DNA from: Mactromeris polynyma
Taxonomy: Eukaryota > Mollusca > Bivalvia > Venerida > Mactridae
Length of the DNA: 64,000 nt
Direction: 5' to 3'
Assembly: GCA_032209605.1 (NCBI GenBank)
Contig: JASFXZ010000001.1
Coordinates: 17,998,256-18,062,255 of the forward strand
The notes beneath the pieces were generated by a model. It did not search any database. It saw only the letters and a program-made list of their open reading frames with translations, and had not been told where the DNA came from. Made by a program: the position numbers and the translations under genes. Numbering within the stretch: the first letter of the stretch is position 1; each line of letters starts with the position of its first letter. This document shows positions 22,215-32,352 of the stretch, in pieces.

Positions 22215-23870
22215 GTGATGTCCCGTGTAAAAAGATTGACTGAAAAAGCCATGGAAGAATACAACAGCAGAGTTGAGAAATATTACAATAAGCTGAAGCC
22301 TTTGTGGAATGATCTGTCAAATGTTACTAACTATACTGATATATCTGACAAAGACATAAATTTTCTGAGACCACTTAGAGAAGATTTCTTTCGGAAATAT
22401 GAACGCTTGCATGACATTCAGTCAGAATTTTCAGAATATCTCACTAGGACCTGCACAGAGGAAAGCAACATAGAAAATATAGGTCTCCAACAGAAAATTG
22501 CGTCTATCAAGACCAGTGCTGGAAAATTTCTAGAAAACATTGACTTAGCAATTCGTGAGATTACCTTAAGAAGTGACAATAAAAGTGTGATATCGTCTGC
22601 AGATTCAGGTGGCACATCACGGTCATCTACTTCCCTGAGATACAGAATGTTAGCAGAGGCAGAAGCAGCTAAAGCGCGAGCTGCATTCGCAGAGAAGGAA
22701 GCATTATTAAAGCATCAAAAGGCAGAATTGGAAGAACAAGATGCAATAAGGAGAGCTGCTTCCGACAGGAGGAAAGCAGACTTGCAGACAGAATTAACAC
22801 TGTTAAGAAAAAGAGAAGGAGCAGCAATGGCTATTGCAAAGTCTGAGACATACGAAAACGGCTCGAAAACAAGAAATAAATCTATAATATCAAAGTTAAC
22901 TGTAGAAACATCCGAAGAAAAAGTGTCTAAATTCCTTAACACGCAAATTCAGGATCAACCTGATCATCAACTGTTTGACTATGTGGCGACTCAAGATATC
23001 CAGACAATTGAAAAAATAGTGACAGATGATAAAGATCAAGAGACACGCCTGTCTCAAATAAAGGACACAACACCCTTCGTTATAAGTTCAGGTTTTGGAC
23101 AAACTGTGCTAGACAATGAAAAATCAGTAGGGAAACAACCTCATGTTATAAATACACATACTTACCTTTACCTCCAGATTTTGCAGCTCCCCCACAGTCT
23201 TTAATGCAAGGAAATGTAGAAAATTTCAGTAAATACTTACTCAAGAAAGAACTACTTTTGAACAGGTTATATAGATATGATGAAAACCCTGAGGACTACT
23301 TAATGTGGAAGACGAGTTTTAAAGCAGTTATGAATGAACTTAATGTCACAGCATTTGAGGAATTGGACCTACTTATTAAATGGCTTGGACCAGCATCCGC
23401 AAGACAAGCCATCAGCATCAGGGCATCATGTGCTGGCAGCGCAGAGTCGGCCCGTTCTAGGATATGGGAGCGCCTGGACGAGCGGTTTGGCTCCCCAGAG
23501 AGAGTAGAAGGAGCTCTTAAAAGTAGGCTTCAAGCTTTCCAAAGTTAGGCCCCAAAGATTACAAACTGATGTATGACCTCTATGATACTGTCTCAGAGAT
23601 AAATTTCTTAAAAGATAACCCAAAGTATGCAGACATGCTGTCGTACTATGACACATCGTATGGTGTTACACCAATTGTGAACAAGCTTCCGCACTATATG
23701 CAAGAAAGGTGGACCGTTAAAGCGTCTACTTACAAGAACCAGCATAATGTGCCATACCCCCCGTTTTGTGTACGATCAAGCTCCAGCACAAATGTCAAAA
23801 AGAGCACCTGGCGTGAAAGTACATAAATCGATCACAGAAGATAGTGGGCCATCCGGTCAAGTCGAACAGT
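22215..23870 (+). pseudogene. Pao Gag (capsid) with frameshifts
   Basis: The first frame (22215-23204) has a helical, charged region including RYRMLAEAEAAKARAAFAEK and KAELEEQDAIRRAASDRR, typical of BEL/Pao Gag coiled coils. After a shift, 23204-23548 carries LLNRLYRYDENPEDYLMWK, ELDLLIKWLGPASARQAISI and RIWERLDERFGSPE, the DUF1759 signature of Pao Gag. A second shift continues with YDLYDTVSEINFL and NKLPHYMQERW (23569-23826). At least three 1-bp shifts break it. The natural start is probably the ATG at 22218 or 22221. Confidence 0.85.
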
Positions 23871-24660
23871 GGACACCAAACCAAGTTCAGTCAGAATTTA
23901 AGTGTGTACTGCATAAGTCAAACTCACATTATCTAACGGCATGCAGAAACTTCAAAAAGAAGCCATTTGACGAGCGTAGAAAAATCCTGAAAGATAACTC
24001 ACTTTGTTTCAAATGCTTTAGCAAGGAACACATGGTCAAGAACTGTAAGAGACAAATAGTGTGTAATGAATGTGGAAAACCACACAATACCGCGATGCAC
24101 ATTTCACAACAGATTTCTGGTTCGAATTCCGCAGACAAAAGTGACAGCGGGGAGCCGCTCAGACCAGATAGAGAAAAGTGGGGATCTTGTGTTACGGCTC
24201 GTTGCACAGCACTTTGTGGAGACCAGTATATTGGAAGATCTTGTAGCAAAACTGTGCTAGTTGACGTTTACAATGCAGACAATGAAAGTGATGTGTTCAG
24301 AGTTTACGCTATAATAGACGAGCAGAGTAATAGGACTCTAGGAACAACAGCATTGTTTGACAGGTTGTGTGCCAATTCAGAATTTACAGGCTATACGTTG
24401 TCGTCGTGCTCCGGTCGTACGACCAGAAGGGGAAGATTATCTAAAAATATTCGCATACGTTCTGTGAATGGAGAAACAAATATGGAACTCCCGTCTGTCA
24501 TAGAGTGTGATGAAATTCCACACGAGTCGTCTGAGGTACCTACACCTGATGTGGCTAGATCTTACCGACACTTACGACATTTGGCCAGTGAAATACCAGA
24601 GCTTGAAGACGGCTGCAAAGTGCAACTCTTAATTGTAGAGATGTTCCAGAGATTCACCAC
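23870..24660 (+). pseudogene. Pao nucleocapsid zinc knuckle and protease region
   Basis: Frame 23747-24664 carries a Cys/His cluster: KCVLHKSNSHYLTACRNF, then CFKCFSKEHMVKNCK (CCHC knuckle) and CNECGKPHNTAMH. A DUF1758-like aspartic protease follows (VFRVYAIIDEQSNRTL), with a single Asp in D-E-Q-S instead of D-T/S-G. It ends near RDVPEIHHVINQ, where a 1-bp shift (about 24640) leads into the RT frame. Confidence 0.75.
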
Positions 24661-25677
24661 GTGATAAACCAAGTTACCGGAGACCGTGGTATGCCATTCG
24701 CCCAACAGTTATGCTTGGGTTGGGTTATTGTGGGTGAAGTTTGCTTGGGTAGGACGCACCTTCCTGACGTGTCTGTTCGTAAGACATATGTGTTACCAAA
24801 TGGAAGGCCATCCCGTCTGCAACCTTGCCAAAACAACTTAAACGTAAAAGAAGAGAAACTTTTTACTTCTCATGCCACCCTTCTACAACAAGATTACGAA
24901 GGTTGCAACATATTTATACGCACTCATGAAGATGATAAACCTGGACTGTCATGTGAGGACAGAGAATTCCTTGATGTGATGGACCAGAAAATGACTAAAG
25001 ATGAGGAAGGTTACTTCACAGCTCCCTTGCCCTTTAAGCCCGACAGAACAAGTCTACCGTGCAACAGACCGCAAGTCTGGCACAGAGCCCAGATTTTAGA
25101 CAGAAGCCTCAAACGAGATGCAGTTAAAAGAGAACATTTTAGTAATTTTATGACAAAGGTATTGAATACGGGAGCCGCCGAAGTTGCACCTGCCCTTGAA
25201 CAAGGATGTGAATGCTGGTATTTGCCGCTTTTCGGTGTTTATCACCCAAAGAAGCCGGGTCAGATAAGAGGTGTGTTTGATGCGTCGTCAGTGTATCAAA
25301 GTCAATCGTTAAATAAGGTACTTCTGTCTGGTCCCGACATGACTAACAGCCTGCTTGGAATCCTTCTGCGTTTCCGTAAGGACAAAGTTGCGGTGACGGC
25401 AGATGTGGAACAAATGTTCTATAGGTTCAGAGTTTGTGAAGATCATAGAGACTACCTTCGTTTCTTTTGGTATAGAGATAACGATATTGACAAGGAACTG
25501 ATTGAATATAGAATGAAAGTCCATGTTTTTGGTAATACCTCATCTCCAGCAGTTGCCACGTATGGACTGAGGAGAGCGGTTCAACATGCTGATACAGATA
25601 TTAAACAATTCGTCAACAGAGATTTCTACATTGACGACGCCTTAACGTCTAAACCAGTGGCCATTAGGAATCGTTGA
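24661..25677 (+). pseudogene. Pao reverse transcriptase, truncated after the YIDD box
   Basis: Starts with FAQQLCLGWVIVGEVCLG, the usual Pao link from protease to RT. RT motifs are CWYLPLFGVYHPKKPGQIRG, FDASS, VTADVEQMFYRFRV (motif A Asp), VHVFGNTSSPAVATYGLRRA (motif B) and FYIDDALTS (motif C). Immediately afterwards the sequence jumps to the end of pol (LGIVEEVF...), with a stop at 25675. The RT thumb, RNase H and integrase are therefore deleted in one event. Confidence 0.88.
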
Positions 25678-25800
25678 AGAAGTTTTCCCCAGCATAGATG
25701 GTAAAGTGAGAAAACTGAGTGTACGCATGCGTCGCGAAATGAAAAATGTTGTACTAACAAGGCCAATTTCGGAGATCGTACTGTTGTTGTGCAATGAATA
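25664..25800 (+). pseudogene. Remnant of the Pao pol C-terminus (DUF5641-like)
   Basis: In a different frame from the RT piece: GIVEEVFPSIDGKVRKLSVR followed by LTRPISEIVLLLCNE and a stop. The G-(V)I-EVFPG-DG-VR...RP-S-LVLL pattern is the normal C-terminal end of BEL/Pao polyproteins, so the deletion joins the RT palm to the last ~45 residues. Confidence 0.8.
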
Positions 25801-26606
25801 AGTTTTCAGATCTGAAGGAGATAAGTGATGATGACATTTGTCTGTTGAAACTATCAAGAGAATAAGGCGTAATTTCATGTTTGAAATTCTGTTTTAGTGA
25901 TTTATTAATATGTTTGCCTTGAATTTTTGTCGTTAAATTTATATCTAGTCAAGATAAAGTCAAGTTAATTCTTTAATATAGTTATTCACTTGCCATTTGT
26001 ATAACTTTTACACTCAGATTTTGTGATTTGAATTAGAAAGTTACTTGAGATTCTACAAGTATAGTATGTAATGTATAGCTTGTCGGACAACATACATGTT
26101 GAGTATTTATGAAGACTTGATATTTTTGTTGCTAAACATTAGAATATTGTTAGAGAAATTCATTGTTTCTTTGTTCGAAAATACTCATTATTATTTTTAA
26201 GACAGTTGAATGCTTAGTTTAATGGTTGAGGCATTTGTATCAAGATCTGTACATGTATTATTGTTTGTTTTGCTATAATTTGGAAACCTTTAGATTTGTA
26301 CTGATATATTTTGTATGACGTAACCTCAGAATTTGTTGCATATTGTAAGTCGTTTCGGTAAAGTATATGTCTTACTATGTATTTGCCTTATTTGATGTCG
26401 TATTACATATTTGGGTGTACTTGAGATTTTGTCTTTTTCGGATGTTACTAAACTTGAACATCTATGACGAACTGTAATTATTCCTTTACATGTCGCTACG
26501 TTCTGGAATTTTTGACTCTGGCTATCTTTTTTATTAATATTGTTCAGGTTATTCGTTCTAATTGTTTTAGAATATGTAGTGATATGTCACCATATCAGAC
26601 GGGGAG
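25801..26606. other. Pao 3' noncoding region
   Basis: About 800 bp of AT-rich sequence without an open frame, between the pol stop and the right LTR; it ends in the purine tract. Confidence 0.7.
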
Positions 26607-27115
26607 TGTGCTGTAAACGACTCCTTTAATGCAAGGGAGGTAACTCTGCCTACTGATTGTTAGTTTAGGATAATTTTTCTTCTTTTGGTTCATTGTTTTT
26701 CTTTTGGTTCATTGTTTTTGCTCGTCATGCTTGTTCGCCGGACGCTTTTTCTTGGCGCCTTTTCATTTGTTCAACTTGTTTCAGTCTTGTAGCCCCCCAC
26801 GGTGTAAGTTTATGCCTTTCTATTGTTCATTTACTTCTAATTGTTCATTTCCCGTGGTTTACTGTATAAAATTTAGGCTTGTATTAAAAACTCTCTCGTC
26901 GAATCTATTTCGGGTCGAGATTCGTCCTAATACCCTTTCGTACCAATGTGTTTTGGCTCCTTGTAAATATGTAGATGACTGTGACACTCAAAATTTGTTT
27001 TTCTTTGTATTTTTTCAGCTTCTTACCAAACTTATGATGTTCATCAAGTATCATGAATAAACGGTTAAACTTTACTGGTGTTCAGATGGTTCTTTATCCT
27101 GCAACAGTCAGTACA
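26607..27115 (+). repeat. Pao right LTR (509 bp)
   Basis: Same length as the left LTR with one visible substitution. It is followed by the ATGAC target duplicate and Polinton polymerase sequence. Confidence 0.93.
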
Positions 27116-30100
27116 ATGACGACCAGAAGTGTTTTCAGTGGAGCGTATTAGCAAGTCTACATCCTGGCGGATCAACCAACGTTAATGATTATGTTACATT
27201 CGAATACGAACTGAACATGAAAGGTATTCCTTCACCGATGTCAATCGCTAAAATGGATAAATTTGAACAACAAAATCCCTATATTTCCATCAACATTTTC
27301 GGGTATGAAGACAAAGACATTTTCCCCATGAGAATTACTAAACAGAAAGGAAGATTTTATCATATCAATTTATTGTTTTTGCAAGTTGGTGACAACACAC
27401 ATTACTGTTTAATACGAAATTTGAATACCTTTTTGTTCAGAACTAAGTCAATAAATAACAAAACTTACTTTTGTTCTTATTGCTTACATGGATTTGTGCG
27501 TCAAGATTTGTTAGATAAACACATTGACTATTGCTCAATTAATGGTGCACAGAAAGTGGAATTACCACAACCTGGAGACGATGTATTACAATTCAAAGAT
27601 TTTGAAAAAACGTTGCGTGTACCATTCATCATCTATGCTGACTTTGAATGTTTGAATACACCTATGCAAAACAGAAACCATGTAGCCAAACAAACACCAT
27701 GCGCGTTTGCCTACAAAGTGGTGTGTGAAGATCCACAATATACCAAACCTACTGTGACCTATGTAGGTGAAGATGCTAGTCAACAGTTTTTACGCTATAT
27801 GATAAAAGAACAAAATCAGATTCAATCCATTTTAAAAGATATTCAACCCATGATATTAACACAAGAAGACCAACACAAATTTAAGACAACCACCCAATGT
27901 TGTATATGTGACAAAACATTATTAGTTTTCGATAAACAATATGGTGGAATCACACGTCATCATAATCACTTGACAGGAAAATTCATCGGTGCTGCACACT
28001 ATAAATGCAATGTGAATTGCAAGCAAGCAGAGTTTCTCCCAGTGGTGTTCCATAATTTACGAGGTTATGATTCACATCTCATCATGCAATCTGTTGGAAT
28101 GTTTAAAGACAGAAATATCAAATGTATTGCCACTAACATGGAAAAATATATTTCGTTTTCACTTGGATCATTAAAATTCATTGATTCGCTACAGTTCATG
28201 AATTCAAGCCTAGAGAAATTAGTGGACAATATGAGGTTGAGTGGTGGCCATTGTTTTCAAATGTTTTATGATGATTTTCCCAACAGACCTCATGCAGACT
28301 TATTACTACGAAAAGGTGTATTCCCTTATCAATATATGGATTCTATGGATAGATTGAAAGAAACACAACTTCCACCGCGCGAAGCGTTTTATTCCGACTT
28401 ATCTAAACAAACTATATCAGAAATGGAGTACGGTCATGCATGTAATGTGTTTCACACTCTATGCATGCAAAGCCTAGAGGATTATATGCTTACTTACGTC
28501 AAAACCGATGTGAGTCTATTGGCGTGTGTGTTTGAAGAATTTAGATATGTATGTATTTCCAAGTATAATTTAGATCCTGCCCATTATTATGGTGCACCAG
28601 GCTTATCGTGGAGCGCATGTTTGAAAATGACTGGTGTGGAATTAAAACTTCTCACCGATATTGATATGGTGTTATTTATTGAAAAAGGTGTGAGAGGAGG
28701 TGTATCTCAAGTATCAAACCGACTTAAAACAGCAAACAATCCCTACTTGAAAAATTATGATAAATCAAAACCAACGAGTTATCTCTGTTACGAAGACGCA
28801 AATAATCTATATGGGTGGGCGATGAGTCAATATCTCCCCCATTCAGACTTTAGATGGATGAATGAACAGGAAATCAATCAGTTGGATATTATGTCTATCA
28901 AAGAAGATAGCGATAGTGGTTACATCTTGGAAGTATCCTTAGAATACCCTGCATCTCTAAATGATTTTACGATCCCTTATGTCCGGAGAAAATGCATGTT
29001 GAAGACATAGATTTATCTCCATACTCTCAAAGTTTGTGGAAACAATTGCATGGGACAGAGCATATGCAAGAATTCCACCCAAAACGCTCCAAAGTTGAGA
29101 AATTAGTATTGTCGTTAAACGATAAAGACAAATACATTGTGCATTACCGTGCCTTACAACTCTACCTTCAACTGGGTATGAAAATAAAACAACTCCACAG
29201 AGTTTTACAGTTCCTCCAAGAACCATACCTCAAACCCTACATAGATTTCAACACAGAATGTTGTAAACACGCTAAAACTGAGTTTGAGAAGGATTTCTAC
29301 AAGTTGTTGAATAATGCTATTTTTGGTATGTGTATTCGCTAATCTATTGTGCTTTCTTGTATAAATGTTGGTGAAACACTATTAAAAATGTGAAACACTA
29401 TTAAAAATCATCTTCGAGAATTATTACAAGTTTAAGTAAACAATAAATTCACAAGAATTTCACTAGTTAAAGATCAGTTAACTCTTTCATCCTTCTATCA
29501 TGAGTGTATTGTGTATGTTACTCCCCTTTAATTAGTAACCATGTTTATGTTTTCAGGGAAGACGCTACAGAACTGTCGTAAATATGTGGACGTGAAACTA
29601 GCTCATACTGAGAAAAAAATGCGGAAATATGCTGCAAAACGCATGAAAATATTCAGTGAAGATCTTGTCGGTGTTGAATGTAACTATGCCAAAGTGAACT
29701 TTGTACAACCCATATATTGTGGTATGGTTATTTTAGACTTAGCGAAACTCCTCATGTATAATTATTATTACAACCATTTAAAACCGAAATATCAAGACGA
29801 TTTAACTTTATTAGCGACAGATACGGACAGCTTCATGTTTTATGTAGAAACACAGGATGTGTACAGAGACATGTTACAAAACTTATACTTGTATGACAAG
29901 TCCAACTACCCAACAAACAATCCGTTGTTTACCAATGATAGAAAAAAGAAAATTGGTGTTTTTAAAGATGAGTTAGGTGGAATACCTATGAAAGAATTTG
30001 TGGCGTTACGCCCTAAAATGTATAGTTATATTTATGACAAAAATAATGAAGAAGTGAATGAGAAGCGGTGTAAAGGTGTTTCTCGTGCAGTGGTGCAAAA

Positions 30101-30302
30101 AGAATTAATGCATGAACACTATAAGAAAACATTATTGAATAGTACACAATCAAAACATACCATGTATGGATTACGGAGTGACCATCACATTATGTACAGT
30201 GACAAAATAACGAAAACCTCACTTAGTGCGTTTGATGATAAGAGATACTGGTTGGAAGATGGAATAACCAGTTTGGCCTATGGACATTATAAAATTCCGT
30301 GA
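27116..30302 (+). pseudogene. polB: Polinton/Maverick protein-primed DNA polymerase B
   Basis: Order of domains: WSVLASLHP; a Cys/His finger (CSYCLHGFVRQDLLDKHIDYC); exonuclease motifs YADFEC, NLRGYDSHLIM and YVKTDVSLL; a CCICDK...HHNHLTGKF Cys/His module inside the exonuclease region; polymerase motif A YEDANNLYGWAM; motif B FEKDFYKLLNNAIFG; motif C ATDTDS; and a C-terminal K-x-YSY and KGV-x-R region. These make it a Polinton replicative polymerase. A 1-bp frameshift near 28990 and the Pao insertion break it. An apparent intron (29326-29556) splits motif B from the rest. The stop at 30300-30302 is probably natural. Confidence 0.93.
29326..29556 (+). other. Spliceosomal intron inside Polinton polB (231 bp)
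   Basis: The frame stops in-intron, but splicing GTATGT...TTTTCAG joins ...NAIFG to GKTLQNC... in frame within motif B. Donor, polypyrimidine tract and acceptor are good. Most Polinton polymerase genes I know of are intronless, so it may have been gained after insertion. Confidence 0.75.
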
Positions 30303-30682
30303 GTTTATATATGGAGTTGATGTAAATAGTGTAAATAATCATGTGGATGTTATCTATTTTATTGATGTCTTAGTACAAGTGAATTCTTGTATTAGTCGTC
30401 AACTGACTCAATGTTTTTATCGCAAATTTGTAACACAATCAACTTTGAAACAAATTGTTTCACCTATAAATCTTTTCTTCACTATACACCACTACAACAG
30501 AGCATGCTTTAAACTCTCGTATCAATTTTCTAAACTATTTATCACAAAACAATGTTCTTTGTTTAATGCGTGTTCTGTTTGTAGCAATATAATTAAATGG
30601 TTGAAATACATGTCCACTTAGTATTGGTTAAAGCTTTGTAAAACAGACGTAACAACTATGTGGTGAAGTAAAACTTTTTTAT
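30303..30682. other. Gap between convergent genes
   Basis: AT-rich; no gene recognised. The Polinton polymerase ends at 30302 on the plus strand, and a minus-strand gene appears to end at 30683. Confidence 0.5.
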
Positions 30683-31229
30683 TTAGATGTACAAAGAAGA
30701 GGTACACATATTTGTATTAAAATCATGAGAATCATTCCAATCATCGGAGCCTATGTCAAAAAAGTCACACTTATTTGGTGAAATTGTTTCAAATATGTTT
30801 CTGTACGGTGGTGTCTTTTTTTCATTTAATAATGAACACAATAACGGATGAGCCGTCGACCCTTGGCGTGGTAGAGCCGTCGACACTTTGAGAGGTAGAG
30901 CAGTCGACACTTTGAGAGGTAGAGCAGTCGACCCTTGGAGAGATAGAGCCGTCGACCCTTGGAGAGATAGAGTCGTCGACCCTTGGAGAGGTAGAGCCGT
31001 CGACCCTTGGAGAGGTAGAGCTGTCGACCCTTGGCGTGGTAGAGCCGTCGACACTTTGAGAGGTAGAGCAGTCGACACTTTGAGAGGTAGAGCAGTCGAC
31101 CCTTGGCGTGGTAGAGCCGTCGACCCTTGGAGTGGTCGACATTTAACCCAACCATTCTCGTTACGAGTCGTCGCTTACTTGTTTCGTTGGTGTTTCATTT
31201 TCTTCATCTCTCTCTTTTCTCTTCAGTGA
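30683..31229 (-). CDS. Small minus-strand gene, two candidate exons (unknown product)
   Basis: Candidate exon 31229-31179 (51 nt) lies between ...GACAG and GTAAGC and encodes SLKRKERDEENETPTKQ. A 3' exon (30800-30683) after ...GTACAG encodes NIFETISPNKCDFFDIGSDD and a short tail. Its stop codon is fused to the poly(A) signal (TAAATAAA read on the minus strand). The phases of the two exons do not agree directly, so another exon or an error lies between. The GTCGAC minisatellite would sit in the intron or in a low-complexity exon. No family recognised. Confidence 0.3.
30855..31140. repeat. 24-bp minisatellite with a GTCGAC site in every unit
   Basis: GTCGAC occurs every 24 bp from 30855 to 31119 (12 sites) plus one at 31135. 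Two main unit types alternate: GTCGACCCTTGG and GTCGACACTTTG. All three frames on both strands stay open because the unit is a multiple of three, so long apparent proteins here are artefacts. Confidence 0.95.
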
Positions 31230-31364
31230 CTGTCATAAAAATAAAAAGGTTCATTACTCAAATTGTTTAATTTTCTTTTATAATTTATATGAAATCTTTC
31301 ATCATCAAATCAAGAATTCAATCATGAGAAGTTTCTTCTATGAATAATTGTGAGGACCGTTAAT

Positions 31365-31769
31365 ATGTTCAATAGGGTAACACGTATTTCCCAAAAAATT
31401 AACAACATAAAAATTAGTGTTGTACCATACAAAGGTGGAACATATGTCCACATTGTAGACATTAGAACTGATAAGTATGTATCAATGGAGATTGACGCGT
31501 TCAAAGAATTAGTTACTAGTGGACAACAGCTTATAGCCCGAGGACGGATGTTATCTGTAAGTACATATATTATTTTCTTTTTCAAAACAATTGTAGATTT
31601 ACCACTAATTTGTTTGGATTAGTGAGGTTAACACTGCTTTTCATCCATATCTAAGCTATGTGCAATGATTGGTTTTCCTAACACGTTTTCATGTACCAAT
31701 TTTTTCTACCACTACTATCTTACAATTCAGCAGGGTATCACTCGACTCAAGAATGTTAGATATATTGAG
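31365..31769 (+). CDS. Small two-exon gene fragment, PC4/SUB1-like fold possible
   Basis: ATG at 31365 begins MFNRVTRISQKINNIKISVV, then YKGGTYVHIVDIRTDKYVSM, EIDAFKELVTSGQQLI. The exon ends at TTATCT|GTAAGT (31558). A candidate second exon is 31731-31769 (CAG|CAGGGTATC...ATTGAG|GTAAAG, reading QGITRLKNVRYIE). The pattern of two beta strands (I-I-V-YKGGTYVHI), a turn and a helix (DAFKELV) resembles PC4-type single-strand DNA-binding domains, but the match is by eye and the characteristic KGISL is absent. Further exons were not found. Confidence 0.35.
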
Positions 31770-32352
31770 GTAAAGACGGAATGAACGAACTGATTCCGTA
31801 GAGTTTATATAGCAAACATAGAACAAAGGCATAGGTATGTGATATGAGAAAAAATGACACCCGTGGTCATTTTCGATGAACCGAATTATGTTAAGTGTAA
31901 CTGGACCATGTTTTTTGGAGTGGTATCTATGACACATAGTTTGATTTGGTTCGAGATGAAAGCCGTTTATTGAGTATAAATCTCGTTAACAGAACGTGAG
32001 AAACCCATCGAAAAACAAATCTCACCAACAAAAACTAACATCTTATACCAAAAGCATGAACGATAATGCAATTATCAGATTTAATATCGGATTGTATTTT
32101 GGATAATAAAGTAGCAGAGGTAATTTAACAACTGAGTCTCTTTTGTCAGTCTCTTTTTCTCGTATCTACAGAAAACCAGCAGGTGTGGTTTGGTCAAAAC
32201 AAGATGTGACCTCAGTGCGGAAAATGTTGCATAACTAACCAAACAGTGACCTTTTCACCAGGTGAATAGTTCCAATTGGTACATGGTAACTCTCGGACCT
32301 TTTCATCATAACAGAGCAGAGAACATAAGAACAACTAGTCAATTTGTTAATC
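31770..32352. other. Upstream region of the mucin-like gene
   Basis: No coding exon recognised. It should hold the promoter of the gene starting at 32353, but no distinct TATA box was picked out. Confidence 0.4.

Larger units (their letters stand above)
21644..27115 (+). mobile_element. Young BEL/Pao LTR retrotransposon with internal pol deletion (5,472 bp)
   Basis: 509-bp LTRs (21644-22152 and 26607-27115; TGTGCTGTAAACG...CAGTCAGTACA) differ at a single base I could see (a T/G near 21809 and 26769). Target duplication ATGAC is at 21639-21643 and 27116-27120. A purine tract CAGACGGGGAG precedes the right LTR. Gag, zinc knuckles, protease and an RT fragment remain; RNase H and integrase are deleted. 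No canonical TGG primer-binding site follows the left LTR, which continues GTAAGAAGACC. Confidence 0.92.
21243..30302 (+). mobile_element. Polinton/Maverick fragment (polymerase locus) carrying a BEL/Pao insertion
   Basis: The only Polinton gene visible is the protein-primed DNA polymerase B, split at 21643/27116 by a 5.5-kb BEL/Pao element with the 5-bp duplication ATGAC. Removing the insertion and one ATGAC rejoins the polymerase frame. No Polinton integrase, ATPase, protease, capsid gene or terminal inverted repeat was found on either side, so the copy is truncated. Confidence 0.88.

Noticed and set aside
21741..27060. Two near-identical 118-codon open frames (21741-22097 and 26704-27060)
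   Set aside because: They lie inside the two Pao LTRs and are identical because the LTRs are; no protein features.
30280..30621. 113-codon open frame after the Polinton polymerase
   Set aside because: AT-rich chance frame with no recognisable features; the polymerase stop at 30302 lies within it.
30822..31229. Three overlapping ~110-residue proteins on both strands
   Set aside because: Artefacts of the 24-bp minisatellite.
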